Shown here piece by piece: positions 8,113 through 15,359 of a stretch of 34,556 bases of DNA. Both the position numbers and the translations under genes were made by a program. This stretch comes from Erwinia oleae (GTDB lineage: Bacteria; Pseudomonadota; Gammaproteobacteria; Enterobacterales; Enterobacteriaceae): positions 1 through 34,556 of the forward strand of contig NZ_JNVB01000052.1 of assembly GCF_000770305.1 (NCBI RefSeq), given 5' to 3'. Within the stretch, counting starts at the first letter, position 1. Each line of letters begins with the position of its first letter. The notes beneath the pieces were generated by a model. It was given only the letters and a program-made list of their open reading frames with translations, did no database searches and was not told where the DNA came from.

Positions 8113-8849
8113 TGAGAGACTTACGGCTAGAGTCCGTAACAATCGCCTATGGCGAAAAAACAATCCTTGAGAATATTGATCTGACGGTTACCAGGGGCGA
8201 GATTATTTGCCTGATCGGCGCCAGCGGTTGTGGCAAATCGACACTCCTAAATGCGGTAGCAGGCCTCATACCTGTCCGATCGGGCTCGATCCTTCTGAAT
8301 GATAATCCAGTCACTGGTCCATCCGCCGATCGTGTGATGGTTTTCCAGGATGACGCTGTTTTCCCGTGGATGAAGGTCCGTGAAAATGTCGAGTTCGGAC
8401 TTAAGATCAAAGGTCTTCCTGAGGGCGAACGCAATCGCATCGTAAATGAGAAGCTCGCGACTGTCGAACTGACGCATGCCGCAGATCTATACCCCAGGGA
8501 ATTGTCAGGCGGCATGCGCAAGCGCGTCGATCTGGCTCGCGCGCTCGCGGTCAGTCCTCAAATGATCTTGATGGACGAGCCTTATGGTGCATTGGACGCC
8601 ATGACCAAGGAACGTCTTCAAGTCCAGTTCCTGAAGGTTTGCGAAGACACAAACGCCACTTCGCTATTTGTCACGCACGATATCGAGGAAGCGCTTTTCC
8701 TCGGCGATCGCATCGTGGTGCTCGGTCGAAACCCAGGCCACGTAGCGCATGTCATTGATGTGCCGTTCGGAAAAGATCGAACCCTGGAACTCAAGCGAAC
8801 CGGTGTTTTTCAGCAGCTTCGAGGGACCGTGTCGGATCTCATCGTCTGA
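8109..8849 (+). CDS. ABC transporter ATP-binding protein, nitrate/taurine/NMT1 type
   Basis: The 246-residue protein has all ABC ATPase motifs: Walker A GASGCGKST at about 37-45, Q-loop VFQDDAVFPW, signature LSGGMRKRVDLARAL (Met in place of the usual Gln), Walker B ILMDEP, D-loop GALDA and the switch histidine in FVTHDIEEA. Overall it is like SsuB, TauB, NrtD and ThiZ. With the next two genes it forms an importer driven by a periplasmic binding protein. It overlaps the kinase gene through ATGA, and a second ATG at 8112 is an alternative start. The permease gene follows after 41 bp. This importer family carries small anionic or N-heterocyclic compounds rather than ordinary sugars, which is unusual next to sugar enzymes. 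Confidence 0.92.
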   Translation: MMRDLRLESVTIAYGEKTILENIDLTVTRGEIICLIGASGCGKSTLLNAVAGLIPVRSGSILLNDNPVTGPSADRVMVFQDDAVFPWMKVRENVEFGLKIKGLPEGERNRIVNEKLATVELTHAADLYPRELSGGMRKRVDLARALAVSPQMILMDEPYGALDAMTKERLQVQFLKVCEDTNATSLFVTHDIEEALFLGDRIVVLGRNPGHVAHVIDVPFGKDRTLELKRTGVFQQLRGTVSDLIV

Positions 8850-8890
8850 CACATCCAGTAAATTAAACCCATAAAAAAGGGGAGCCAAAA

Positions 8891-9715
8891 ATGGCCGTTA
8901 AAACAGAGGTGCCCACCGGCAGGGCGGCCCGAACGAACAAGTTGATCCGGCAGTTATTCGTCCCACTCGTACTGGTCGCTCTGTGGTTTGCAGCAACCTG
9001 GAACGGTACCATCGACCCGATTTTTCTACCTTCACCGGCAGATGTGTGGCGCTCCTTCTTGTCGTTAGCACCGCTCTTGCCTCAGAGTCTCGCGGCGAGT
9101 GTTTCGATGACGCTTGGCGGCTTCATTGGCGGTAGCCTCCTTGGCCTCGCAATGGGGCTTACGATGGCATACAGTCGGCTCGCTCGAGAAATCTTTGGTG
9201 GCGTCCTCGATTTCTTTCGGCCTATCCCAATCTTCGCGCTGATACCTCTTTTCATTCTTTGGTTCGGTTTGGGCAAAACGCCACAAATTGTCCTCATCGT
9301 CCTGGGTACTTCGCTCGTCATTGGTGTTGCAACGATTGAGGCGATCAAGAACGTACCGGCGGTGTATATTCGTGCAGGCTTGGTACTCGGCGCTCAGCGC
9401 GGGACGATCTACAGATCGATCATCCTTCCGGCAATTTTTCCCCATCTGCTAGGCGCAATTCGGGTAGCCGCTGCCTCGTCCTGGGGACTCGACGTTGCCG
9501 CCGAATATATTGGCGCGCAGGTCGGACTTGGCCATCTGATGATTATCAGAGTCCAGTATCTCGACACCGCGGGCATCGTTGTGATTGTCAGCATTTATTG
9601 CCTCCTTGCCATCATTCTCGACAAGATTGTCGTCGCGCTCGAACGTCCATTAACGCGATGGACGGAAAAGGGGGCAGGCAAGGGTGTTGTTGGTTCCATA
9701 ACAGGCGCCAGCTGA
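8891..9715 (+). CDS. ABC transporter permease, SsuC/TauC family
   Basis: The 274-residue inner-membrane protein has about six hydrophobic segments. The first covers LFVPLVLVALWFAATW near 25-40, and the last is a valine/isoleucine-rich helix near 240-258. It carries the coupling EAA loop as EAIKNVPAVYIRAGLVLGA, continuing to ILPAIFPHLLGAIRVA, which docks to the ATPase. FLPSPADVWRSF near the N-terminus is typical of the SsuC/TauC/NrtB branch. The start has a strong ribosome site (AAAAGGGGAGCC). The protein should form a homodimeric channel with the ATPase encoded just upstream and receive substrate from the binding protein encoded downstream. Confidence 0.92.
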   Translation: MAVKTEVPTGRAARTNKLIRQLFVPLVLVALWFAATWNGTIDPIFLPSPADVWRSFLSLAPLLPQSLAASVSMTLGGFIGGSLLGLAMGLTMAYSRLAREIFGGVLDFFRPIPIFALIPLFILWFGLGKTPQIVLIVLGTSLVIGVATIEAIKNVPAVYIRAGLVLGAQRGTIYRSIILPAIFPHLLGAIRVAAASSWGLDVAAEYIGAQVGLGHLMIIRVQYLDTAGIVVIVSIYCLLAIILDKIVVALERPLTRWTEKGAGKGVVGSITGAS

Positions 9716-9789
9716 GTTGCAGAGGCGCGAGTGGCAGCGCTGACAAAAACAATGCCAACAGACATCAACCAAACCAGAGGAAGAACACT

Positions 9790-10893
9790 ATGAAGAAAGC
9801 AATGAAAATTGTTGCCGGACTTTCAATAATCCTTTCCGTGCTAGCATCCGGGAGCACGGTGGCACAGGCGCAAGATGCAAAAACTGTGCACGTTGGGATC
9901 ACGCCATATTTTGATTATATGCCATGGGTCATTGCTAAGGAAAAAGGGCTCGACAAGGAACTCGGCATTGACCTGGATCTCGTGACCATAACGAACACCG
10001 CCGCAGGTGTCGCCGCAATGCGTCAGGGGAGCCTCGACATCGTCTCATCTTGCCACGTTTGCGATTTCCCGCTCTATCAGGCTGTCCCTGCGCTACGCAG
10101 TTTTCTGATCACGGACCAGTTCAAGGGGTTTATCGTTATTGGTCGAAAGGGAACCGATACGTTTGCCGACCTGGCTCCGAAGATCGGTGCAGAAAAAGCA
10201 AAAGAGCAAATTCTCAAGGGGTTCAAAGGTAAGGAATTTCCGACAGTTCTGTCCAGCTACCGTCCTCTTCTGACCGCAGCTCTCGGTCAAGTTGGACTAA
10301 CTGTAGATGACATCAACGTCATCGAATCCGGGGACGATGCACAGGCTGCATTGGCCTTTCAGCGTGGCACCGGCGACTACTATATGGGTAGTTTGCCGCA
10401 AGAGACCAAGCTTCTTGCAATGCCGGACAAGTACGTGAACGTTGGCGGCCATGAAATTCTCGGCCCGGCAGGACTGTGGTACTCAACGATGGTTTCGACG
10501 CAGGGTTGGCTTGATAAAAACGAGGACACTGCATTGAAGCTGGCAGCGATCTGGTATCGCGTCTCTCGTTATGCCGACGAACATTTCGAGGAAGTCGCGC
10601 CACTTTGGGTCAAGGCAACAAATGAACGGGCTGCGGCGTCATTCACGGTCGATGAGTTCAAGAACACGTTCCAGTTGATGGCTTTTCCAACGCTTGAGAA
10701 AGCCAAGACTACGGTCTTCAATCCCGAGTCCGATGTCTACTGGAAGCACTCTGTAGACTTCTATGAGAAGCAGAATGCCGATCAACTTCCAAGCGGCGTG
10801 GACCCTGCAACAAGGGCACTCGAAGAGAAATATTACGACAAGCTTGTCGCGAACAAAAAGCTTACCGACTGGGTCAACAGCCCGCTCAAGTAA
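9790..10893 (+). CDS. NMT1/SsuA-type periplasmic substrate-binding protein
   Basis: The 367-residue protein begins with a classic Sec signal peptide: basic MKKAMK, a hydrophobic stretch GLSIILSVLASG, and AQA at 25-27 before the predicted cut. The mature part follows the NMT1/TauA/SsuA fold, with VHVGITPYFDYMPWVIAKEK near the start and AAMRQGSLDIVSSCHVCDFP. I chose the ATG at 9790, preceded by AGAGGAAGAAC, because upstream in-frame codons lie inside the permease gene and would bury the signal. It is the third importer component. Relatives bind taurine, sulfonates, nitrate, pyrimidine precursors or other small nitrogen compounds. The CHVC pair near residues 84-87 could be a disulfide or a metal contact. 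Confidence 0.92.
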   Translation: MKKAMKIVAGLSIILSVLASGSTVAQAQDAKTVHVGITPYFDYMPWVIAKEKGLDKELGIDLDLVTITNTAAGVAAMRQGSLDIVSSCHVCDFPLYQAVPALRSFLITDQFKGFIVIGRKGTDTFADLAPKIGAEKAKEQILKGFKGKEFPTVLSSYRPLLTAALGQVGLTVDDINVIESGDDAQAALAFQRGTGDYYMGSLPQETKLLAMPDKYVNVGGHEILGPAGLWYSTMVSTQGWLDKNEDTALKLAAIWYRVSRYADEHFEEVAPLWVKATNERAAASFTVDEFKNTFQLMAFPTLEKAKTTVFNPESDVYWKHSVDFYEKQNADQLPSGVDPATRALEEKYYDKLVANKKLTDWVNSPLK

Positions 10894-10910
10894 AGGCCAC
10901 AGATCGAGCT

Positions 10911-10940
10911 GAAACACCGGCTCTACGGAGCCGGTGTTTC
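10911..10940 (+). terminator. Strong hairpin after the binding-protein gene
   Basis: A perfect 13-bp stem (GAAACACCGGCTC pairing with GAGCCGGTGTTTC) with a TACG tetraloop starts 17 bp after the binding-protein stop. There is no long T tract after it, only the TTTC that closes the stem. It may therefore act as a partial terminator or a 3' mRNA stabiliser. Such hairpins commonly raise the level of binding protein over the other operon products. Genes in the same direction continue 38 bp later. Confidence 0.75.
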
Positions 10941-10978
10941 GTCAGAGTCATAGACGGTGAACCGAAGGAGCCCGACCA

Positions 10979-11770
10979 ATGACGTCCACTCGCCTTTACT
11001 GCATGACTGGCGGTACACTTCATTTCGATCAAGGTGTGTTTACACATATGCTGGGAATGGGTCGGCGAATGAAAGCACCCACACCCATATTCCTAGTTGA
11101 TCACCCGAAAGGTAAAATTCTGTTCGAGACAGGATTGCACCCGAACGCGGCTGTCGATCCGGTGGGGCAATGGGGTGAAGAACGCGCGGTTGATTGGGCG
11201 GCCGAGTTTGAGCCAGAACAGGCCGTTGACCGGCAGTTGGCAGCCCTTGGTATTAGACCCGAAGACATCAGCTTTGTTGTTATGTCATGCCTTTATCCGG
11301 ATCATGCCGGCGGCATGCATCTGTTCCCGAACGCAAAGTTCATTGTTCAATTCCGTGAACTACAAGACGCATGGTGGCCGGATAGACGCCTCACCAAAAG
11401 CTACGCCTATCCAGAAATTCAGGAAATCCGAGACCTCGATTATCTCGAACTGCACGATGAGGACTATGATCTGTTTGGCGATGGCTCTGTCGAAATCCTC
11501 TTCACACCGGCTCACACGCGCGGTGAACAATCGCTTGTCCTTAGGCTGCCGAATACGGGCACGATTGTGCTCCCTGCTGGAATTTTTCCGCAGAAGGCGA
11601 ATTACGTGAACAATGTGATGACGGGAACGCCCATGGTCGATCCCGCTACTGCACATCGATCAATGGCGCGGCTGAAGCGTATTGCAGAACGCGAGAATGC
11701 CATGGTGATCTTTCATCACGACATTGACGCTTGGGATGACATCCGCAAATCCCCACACTTCTACGACTAG
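10979..11770 (+). CDS. Metallo-beta-lactamase-fold protein of the N-acyl homoserine lactonase family, altered metal site
   Basis: The 263-residue protein aligns by eye with AiiA/AttM-type lactonases along its length: FLVDHPKGKILFETGLHP, the motif-2 region ISFVVMSCLYPDHAGGMHLF, FTPAHTRGEQSLVL and HHDIDAWDDIRKSPHFY at the C-terminus. The hallmark HxHxDH reads CxYxDH (C104, Y106, D108, H109), and the later aspartate of the GDA motif is G201 in LPAGIF. H179 and H247 remain. Two-metal lactonase chemistry is therefore doubtful; a one-metal or different hydrolase, or an inactive protein, is possible. GAAGGAG eight bases before the ATG gives a strong start. A lactone-opening or ester-cleaving step in the same pathway is a possible role, and quorum quenching is another. 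Confidence 0.82.
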   Translation: MTSTRLYCMTGGTLHFDQGVFTHMLGMGRRMKAPTPIFLVDHPKGKILFETGLHPNAAVDPVGQWGEERAVDWAAEFEPEQAVDRQLAALGIRPEDISFVVMSCLYPDHAGGMHLFPNAKFIVQFRELQDAWWPDRRLTKSYAYPEIQEIRDLDYLELHDEDYDLFGDGSVEILFTPAHTRGEQSLVLRLPNTGTIVLPAGIFPQKANYVNNVMTGTPMVDPATAHRSMARLKRIAERENAMVIFHHDIDAWDDIRKSPHFYD

Positions 11771-11852
11771 ATCGAAAATCCTTTCATTGCGTAGCGCTCG
11801 GCGACTGATCGAGCATGACCGAACTGACATCAACAACAGGAAACAGCACCCG

Positions 11853-12875
11853 ATGACTACGCAAATGTATCAAGAGATCATGGAAATTCCATCCGCGATC
11901 GCGTCGCTCATTGAGCGATCTGGTGCCGAACTGAAGCAAGTCGGCAAAACTTTCGAGAAACTAAATCCTGCAGCGATAGTTACTATCGCGCGCGGCTCGT
12001 CAGATCACGCCGCGCATTTCCTAAAATATGCTATCGAACTCAATGTCGGTATTCCCGTAGCTTCGCTCGGCCCATCCCTCGTCTCCGTCTATAACGCTAG
12101 ATTGAAGTTGGACCGATGTGGAGCTCTAGCGATCTCCCAGTCCGGCAAAAGTCCCGACATCGTAACGCTAGCGGAAGCGGTTAGAAACGGTGGCGCATAT
12201 ACGGTCGCGTTGTTGAATACGATTCAGTCCCCTCTGGCAAATGCCTCCACCGTAGCGGTAGATATCGCCGCGGGCCCCGAGACTGCTGTGGCAGCGACAA
12301 AGTCGTTCGTCAACTCTGTGGTGGCGGGCTTACTTCTGATTGCGGCATGGACGGACGATGAGAAACTCGAGCGCGCAGTCAAGTCACTCCCGGAACACCT
12401 GTCAAATGACTCTGATGCCAAATGGCCTGAGCTTGCGGCCGCGTTAGAGGGCGAACAGTCCTGTTACATTATCGGAAGAGGCCCCAGCGTTGCTATCGCT
12501 GCCGAAGCTGCCCTAAAGTGCAAGGAGACCTGTGAGCTTCATGCTGAAGTTTACTCCTCAGCTGAACTTATGCATGGTCCAGTTTCGCTTGTATCACCAA
12601 AATTTCCTATCTTGGCGTTCGCCGCAAGAGATCTTGGGGAAGGTTCCGTGTGTGCAGCTGCAGATCAACTGGCGTCGAAACGAGCCAACGTGTTCGTCAC
12701 CTCCGAGAATGCAGAAGTGGCGACACGCTTGCCGTTTATTGCAACAGGGCATCCTCTCACCGACGCGCTAGCTCAAATAGTCCCATTCTACAGATTTGTG
12801 GAAACACTCGCACGGCAAAGGGGATTGAATCCAGACGCTCCGCCATCGCTCATGAAAGTTACCGAAACTCTTTGA
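11853..12875 (+). CDS. SIS-domain glucosamine-6-phosphate deaminase-like protein (NagB-II/AgaS type)
   Basis: The 340-residue protein has two SIS domains: TIARGSSDHAAHF and AISQSGKSPDIVTLA in the first, GPETAVAATKSFVNS between, then IIGRGPSVAIAAEAALKCKE and AEVYSSAELMHGP in the second. The C-tail GLNPDAPPSLMKVTETL is typical of the isomerase half of GlmS without its glutaminase half. NagB-II enzymes of this form convert glucosamine-6-phosphate to fructose-6-phosphate and ammonia. The ATG at 11853, after AGGAAAC, is preferred to upstream in-frame starts that run into the lactonase-like gene. It closes region A and would supply the deaminase missing from the nagA/nagK module downstream. It is more canonical than the SIS protein at 6119. 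Confidence 0.85.
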   Translation: MTTQMYQEIMEIPSAIASLIERSGAELKQVGKTFEKLNPAAIVTIARGSSDHAAHFLKYAIELNVGIPVASLGPSLVSVYNARLKLDRCGALAISQSGKSPDIVTLAEAVRNGGAYTVALLNTIQSPLANASTVAVDIAAGPETAVAATKSFVNSVVAGLLLIAAWTDDEKLERAVKSLPEHLSNDSDAKWPELAAALEGEQSCYIIGRGPSVAIAAEAALKCKETCELHAEVYSSAELMHGPVSLVSPKFPILAFAARDLGEGSVCAAADQLASKRANVFVTSENAEVATRLPFIATGHPLTDALAQIVPFYRFVETLARQRGLNPDAPPSLMKVTETL

Positions 12876-13308
12876 ACTTATAGACAACGCTCATTCCACC
12901 ACGCGCCGCCGGTCAGCTTTCGATTTGTTAGAGGAATTCTTCTTTCGTGCAGAGCACGAAATCGGCAATGATTATCCGTTAGCGCGAACATATTGTCTGC
13001 CGGCGGACGCTACCATGGTAGCGGCAACAGCTCGCTTTATGCCTTGGTAGCTATTTCTTTGTTCCAATGGCCGTACTTGTTCGCGATATGATTTCGTATC
13101 TCTAGTTAACATTCCGAGCTCAGACTTGGGCCTCAAAAATATACACTCAAGACACGGTCTCACACATACACGTCGGCGGCCTATCGTTATTTTGGAATTG
13201 CAGTAACTGACAACGAAATGACGAAATAATTCTGACGAAACCACACGCTAATTCGCCCTGTCCAGCAGCAGTTTTGAAGAGGTTGTCCTGATTACTCCGG
13301 TATACCGA
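12876..13308. other. Gene-free convergent intergenic region with a 16-bp palindrome
   Basis: This 433-bp stretch separates the end of the + train from the end of the divergent DeoR gene. I see no convincing coding sequence. The only clear structure is the perfect palindrome CGCTACCATGGTAGCG at 13008-13023. The base composition drops compared with the genes, and no T-rich terminator hairpin is obvious. Confidence 0.5.
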
Positions 13309-14070
13309 CTATTCCAGCAACGTCCTAATATTATTCTGTTCCAGCAGGGCGCGACTTTTAGCATTCTCTTCAGTGACTAAGATGTCGATAAGGGACAGAG
13401 GGCCAATTTTGTAGGCGGCGGCCGTACCGATTTTGTCAGAAGTAACGATAGCCACGACTTCTGCGGCGGCGCTGATCATTGCGGACTTTATTGCGACTTC
13501 ATCATAACCCGAAGTTGTCAGACCTAGATCCTCATGAATTCCATGGACGCCAATAAAGCACAGATCAGCACTCATCGAATGGAGTTGCTCCAAAACCCTC
13601 GCGCCAAGCGTCATCTGACTTCGTTTGTCAAAGACGCCCCCAAGCAAGATTATTTCTAGATGAGCGTGTTCGTTGGTGACTGTCGCAATTTGGGGGCTGT
13701 TCGTCACGATCGTCGCCCTCAAGTCCTTTGGCAGCTGCCGGACCAATTCTAGATTAGAAGTCCCGCCATCAACGATAACGACTTGATCTCGGAGCACAAT
13801 CTGAGCCGCGCGCCGCGCCAGTCTGACTTTTTGTTCGGCGGAAACTTTGTACCGCCCCTGAAAGGGGAGGGTGCCAGGCGAGATCGGGAGAGCTGCCCCA
13901 TGGACGCGTTTGATAAGACCTTCCGCCGCCATTTCGCGGAAATCGCGTCGTGCCGTGTCTTCAGAGACCGAGAAATGCTCGGACACTTCCGTCGTTGAAA
14001 GTCGCCCCTTTGTTTGCAGAGCGGCAAGGATATAGGCACGCCGCTCATCAGGCGTCGAATCTAAGGACAT
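13309..14070 (-). CDS. DeoR-family transcriptional repressor
   Basis: The 253-residue protein has the DeoR N-terminal helix-turn-helix (about 8-60), including GRLSTTEVSEHFSVSEDTAR and GLIKRVHGAALP. A C-terminal DeoRC sensor domain (about 78-235) shares its fold with phosphosugar isomerases, with VDGGTSNLELVRQLP, TNSPQIATV and LLGGVFDKRSQMTLGARVLE. Such proteins repress sugar catabolic operons and release DNA on binding a phosphorylated sugar. It is transcribed divergently from the nagA-like gene, with only about 74 bp between starts, so it very likely controls that operon and itself. Amino-sugar phosphate is the likely inducer. It is distinct from the GntR regulator of the upstream train, so the locus has two local regulators. 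Confidence 0.93.
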   Translation of the reverse strand: MSLDSTPDERRAYILAALQTKGRLSTTEVSEHFSVSEDTARRDFREMAAEGLIKRVHGAALPISPGTLPFQGRYKVSAEQKVRLARRAAQIVLRDQVVIVDGGTSNLELVRQLPKDLRATIVTNSPQIATVTNEHAHLEIILLGGVFDKRSQMTLGARVLEQLHSMSADLCFIGVHGIHEDLGLTTSGYDEVAIKSAMISAAAEVVAIVTSDKIGTAAAYKIGPLSLIDILVTEENAKSRALLEQNNIRTLLE

Positions 14071-14144
14071 GATTTTCTCCGTTGCACGTTTCTGCGTATA
14101 TAGGTATATATGGGGATATAAAATGCGTCATCGAGGATCAGATC
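14071..14144. promoter_or_regulatory. Divergent promoter/operator region between the DeoR and nagA-like genes
   Basis: The 74 bp between the two starts contain a T/A-rich run at 14096-14122 with repeated TATA steps (GTATATAGGTATATATGG). A GAGG ribosome site at 14133-14136 serves the TTG start at 14145. The tight divergent layout implies overlapping promoters and a DeoR operator here, but I cannot fix individual -35/-10 boxes. Confidence 0.5.
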
Positions 14145-15359
14145 TTGGAAAACCTTCTTATCAAAGGAAACGTAATTCTTCCCGACAGGATAATCGAAAA
14201 TGCGATAGTTCGCTGCCACGAAGGACGCATCCGTAGCATTGAGCAGTTCAATTCGAAACACCTGCTGGAAAATGTTGTCGACTATACGGGGTATTACATA
14301 TCGCCAGGCTTCGTCGATATTCACGTTCATGGCGCTGCAGGGGCAGACTATATGGATGGGACCGTGGACGCGGTTCGCGCTACAAACAGAGCCCACGCCA
14401 AGCACGGGACGACCTCGATCTTTCCAACGACAACTACAGGCTCGTTCCAGCAACTCGATGCCATGGTAAACTCGTGCGAAAACGTGCAATCCTCTTGGAC
14501 GCATGCAGATGGCGCTCGCATCGCGGGAATCCACTTCTACGGGCCATATTTTGCTGAAGACAAAGTCGGGGTTCATTCGCCTGAAGGCCGGCGAGATCCA
14601 GTTCGTGAGGAATACGAGTATTTTCTATCAAGACCGATCATCAAGATTGCAACTTGTGCCTCGGAGCTTCCTGGTGCTTTAGATTTCTTCAATTTTGCAC
14701 GAGAAAGGGGATGCTTCATCACATGCGGACATTCTAATGCCTGCTGGGGTGAACTTGAAGCAGCCTTTGCCCATGGAATGCGCCACGTCGACCATTTTTG
14801 GTGTGCGATGAGTTCTGTCTCCTCACTTCGCGCGCGTTTTGGAACGCCGATGCAAGCCGGTATGGAACAATACGTACTTCAAAACGATGGCATGAGCACA
14901 GAAGTAATTGCCGATGGCATCCATCTGTCCGACGATCTTCTGCGCTTCGCTTATGAAATGATAGGCTTCCATCGGACATGTCTGGTCACTGACGCGAACC
15001 GAGCCATGGATGCACCTCCAGGGACGTATCGATTTGGATCGAGCGACGATGGGACATGGGTCCACACCGATGGCCAGTCGGTACGAGGGGATGACGGCAG
15101 CTTAGCAAGCTCGATGCATGGCATGGACCGCATGGTGAAGACCATGGCAAGGGCCGTGGGTAAGAGCCTGCCCAACGTCATCCGTATGGCCTCGCTTACT
15201 CCCGCAGAACTCGCCGGGGTATCTGCTGAAGTGGGAAGCATCGAGCCGGGTAAGCTTGCCGATTTCGTGGTGTTGGATCAGGAACTTGATATTGAGCGCG
15301 TTATCATAGGTGGCGAAACAGTACATGTGCCTCACGCAAACCGAGAGCGTGCGTCGTGA
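14145..15359 (+). CDS. nagA: N-acetylglucosamine-6-phosphate deacetylase-like amidohydrolase
   Basis: The 404-residue protein matches NagA, which removes acetate from GlcNAc-6-phosphate. I set the start at TTG 14145 because GAGG lies 8 bp upstream and the product then begins MENLLIKGNVILPDRIIENA, as in other NagA proteins; an earlier in-frame TTG at 14082 has no such support. Visible motifs are FVDIHVHGAAGADYMDGT (H60, H62), GHSNACWGE (H196), HVDHFWCAMS (H217), LVTDANRAMDA (catalytic D283) and the C-terminal GSIEPGKLADFVVLD. The usual HLEGPF metal-ligand Glu is replaced by Tyr (HFYGPYF, Y132). It therefore belongs to a variant branch, and the substrate may differ from GlcNAc-6-phosphate. It overlaps the kinase gene by 4 bp. 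Confidence 0.85.
   Translation: MENLLIKGNVILPDRIIENAIVRCHEGRIRSIEQFNSKHLLENVVDYTGYYISPGFVDIHVHGAAGADYMDGTVDAVRATNRAHAKHGTTSIFPTTTTGSFQQLDAMVNSCENVQSSWTHADGARIAGIHFYGPYFAEDKVGVHSPEGRRDPVREEYEYFLSRPIIKIATCASELPGALDFFNFARERGCFITCGHSNACWGELEAAFAHGMRHVDHFWCAMSSVSSLRARFGTPMQAGMEQYVLQNDGMSTEVIADGIHLSDDLLRFAYEMIGFHRTCLVTDANRAMDAPPGTYRFGSSDDGTWVHTDGQSVRGDDGSLASSMHGMDRMVKTMARAVGKSLPNVIRMASLTPAELAGVSAEVGSIEPGKLADFVVLDQELDIERVIIGGETVHVPHANRERAS

Noticed and set aside
9598-9789. Upstream extension of the binding-protein gene
   Set aside because: It runs inside the permease gene and would hide a textbook signal peptide that begins at the ATG at 9790 behind a good ribosome site.
12972-13244. A 90-codon minus-strand frame in the gap before the DeoR gene
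   Set aside because: It has no ribosome site, odd composition and no family resemblance, and it covers the palindrome.
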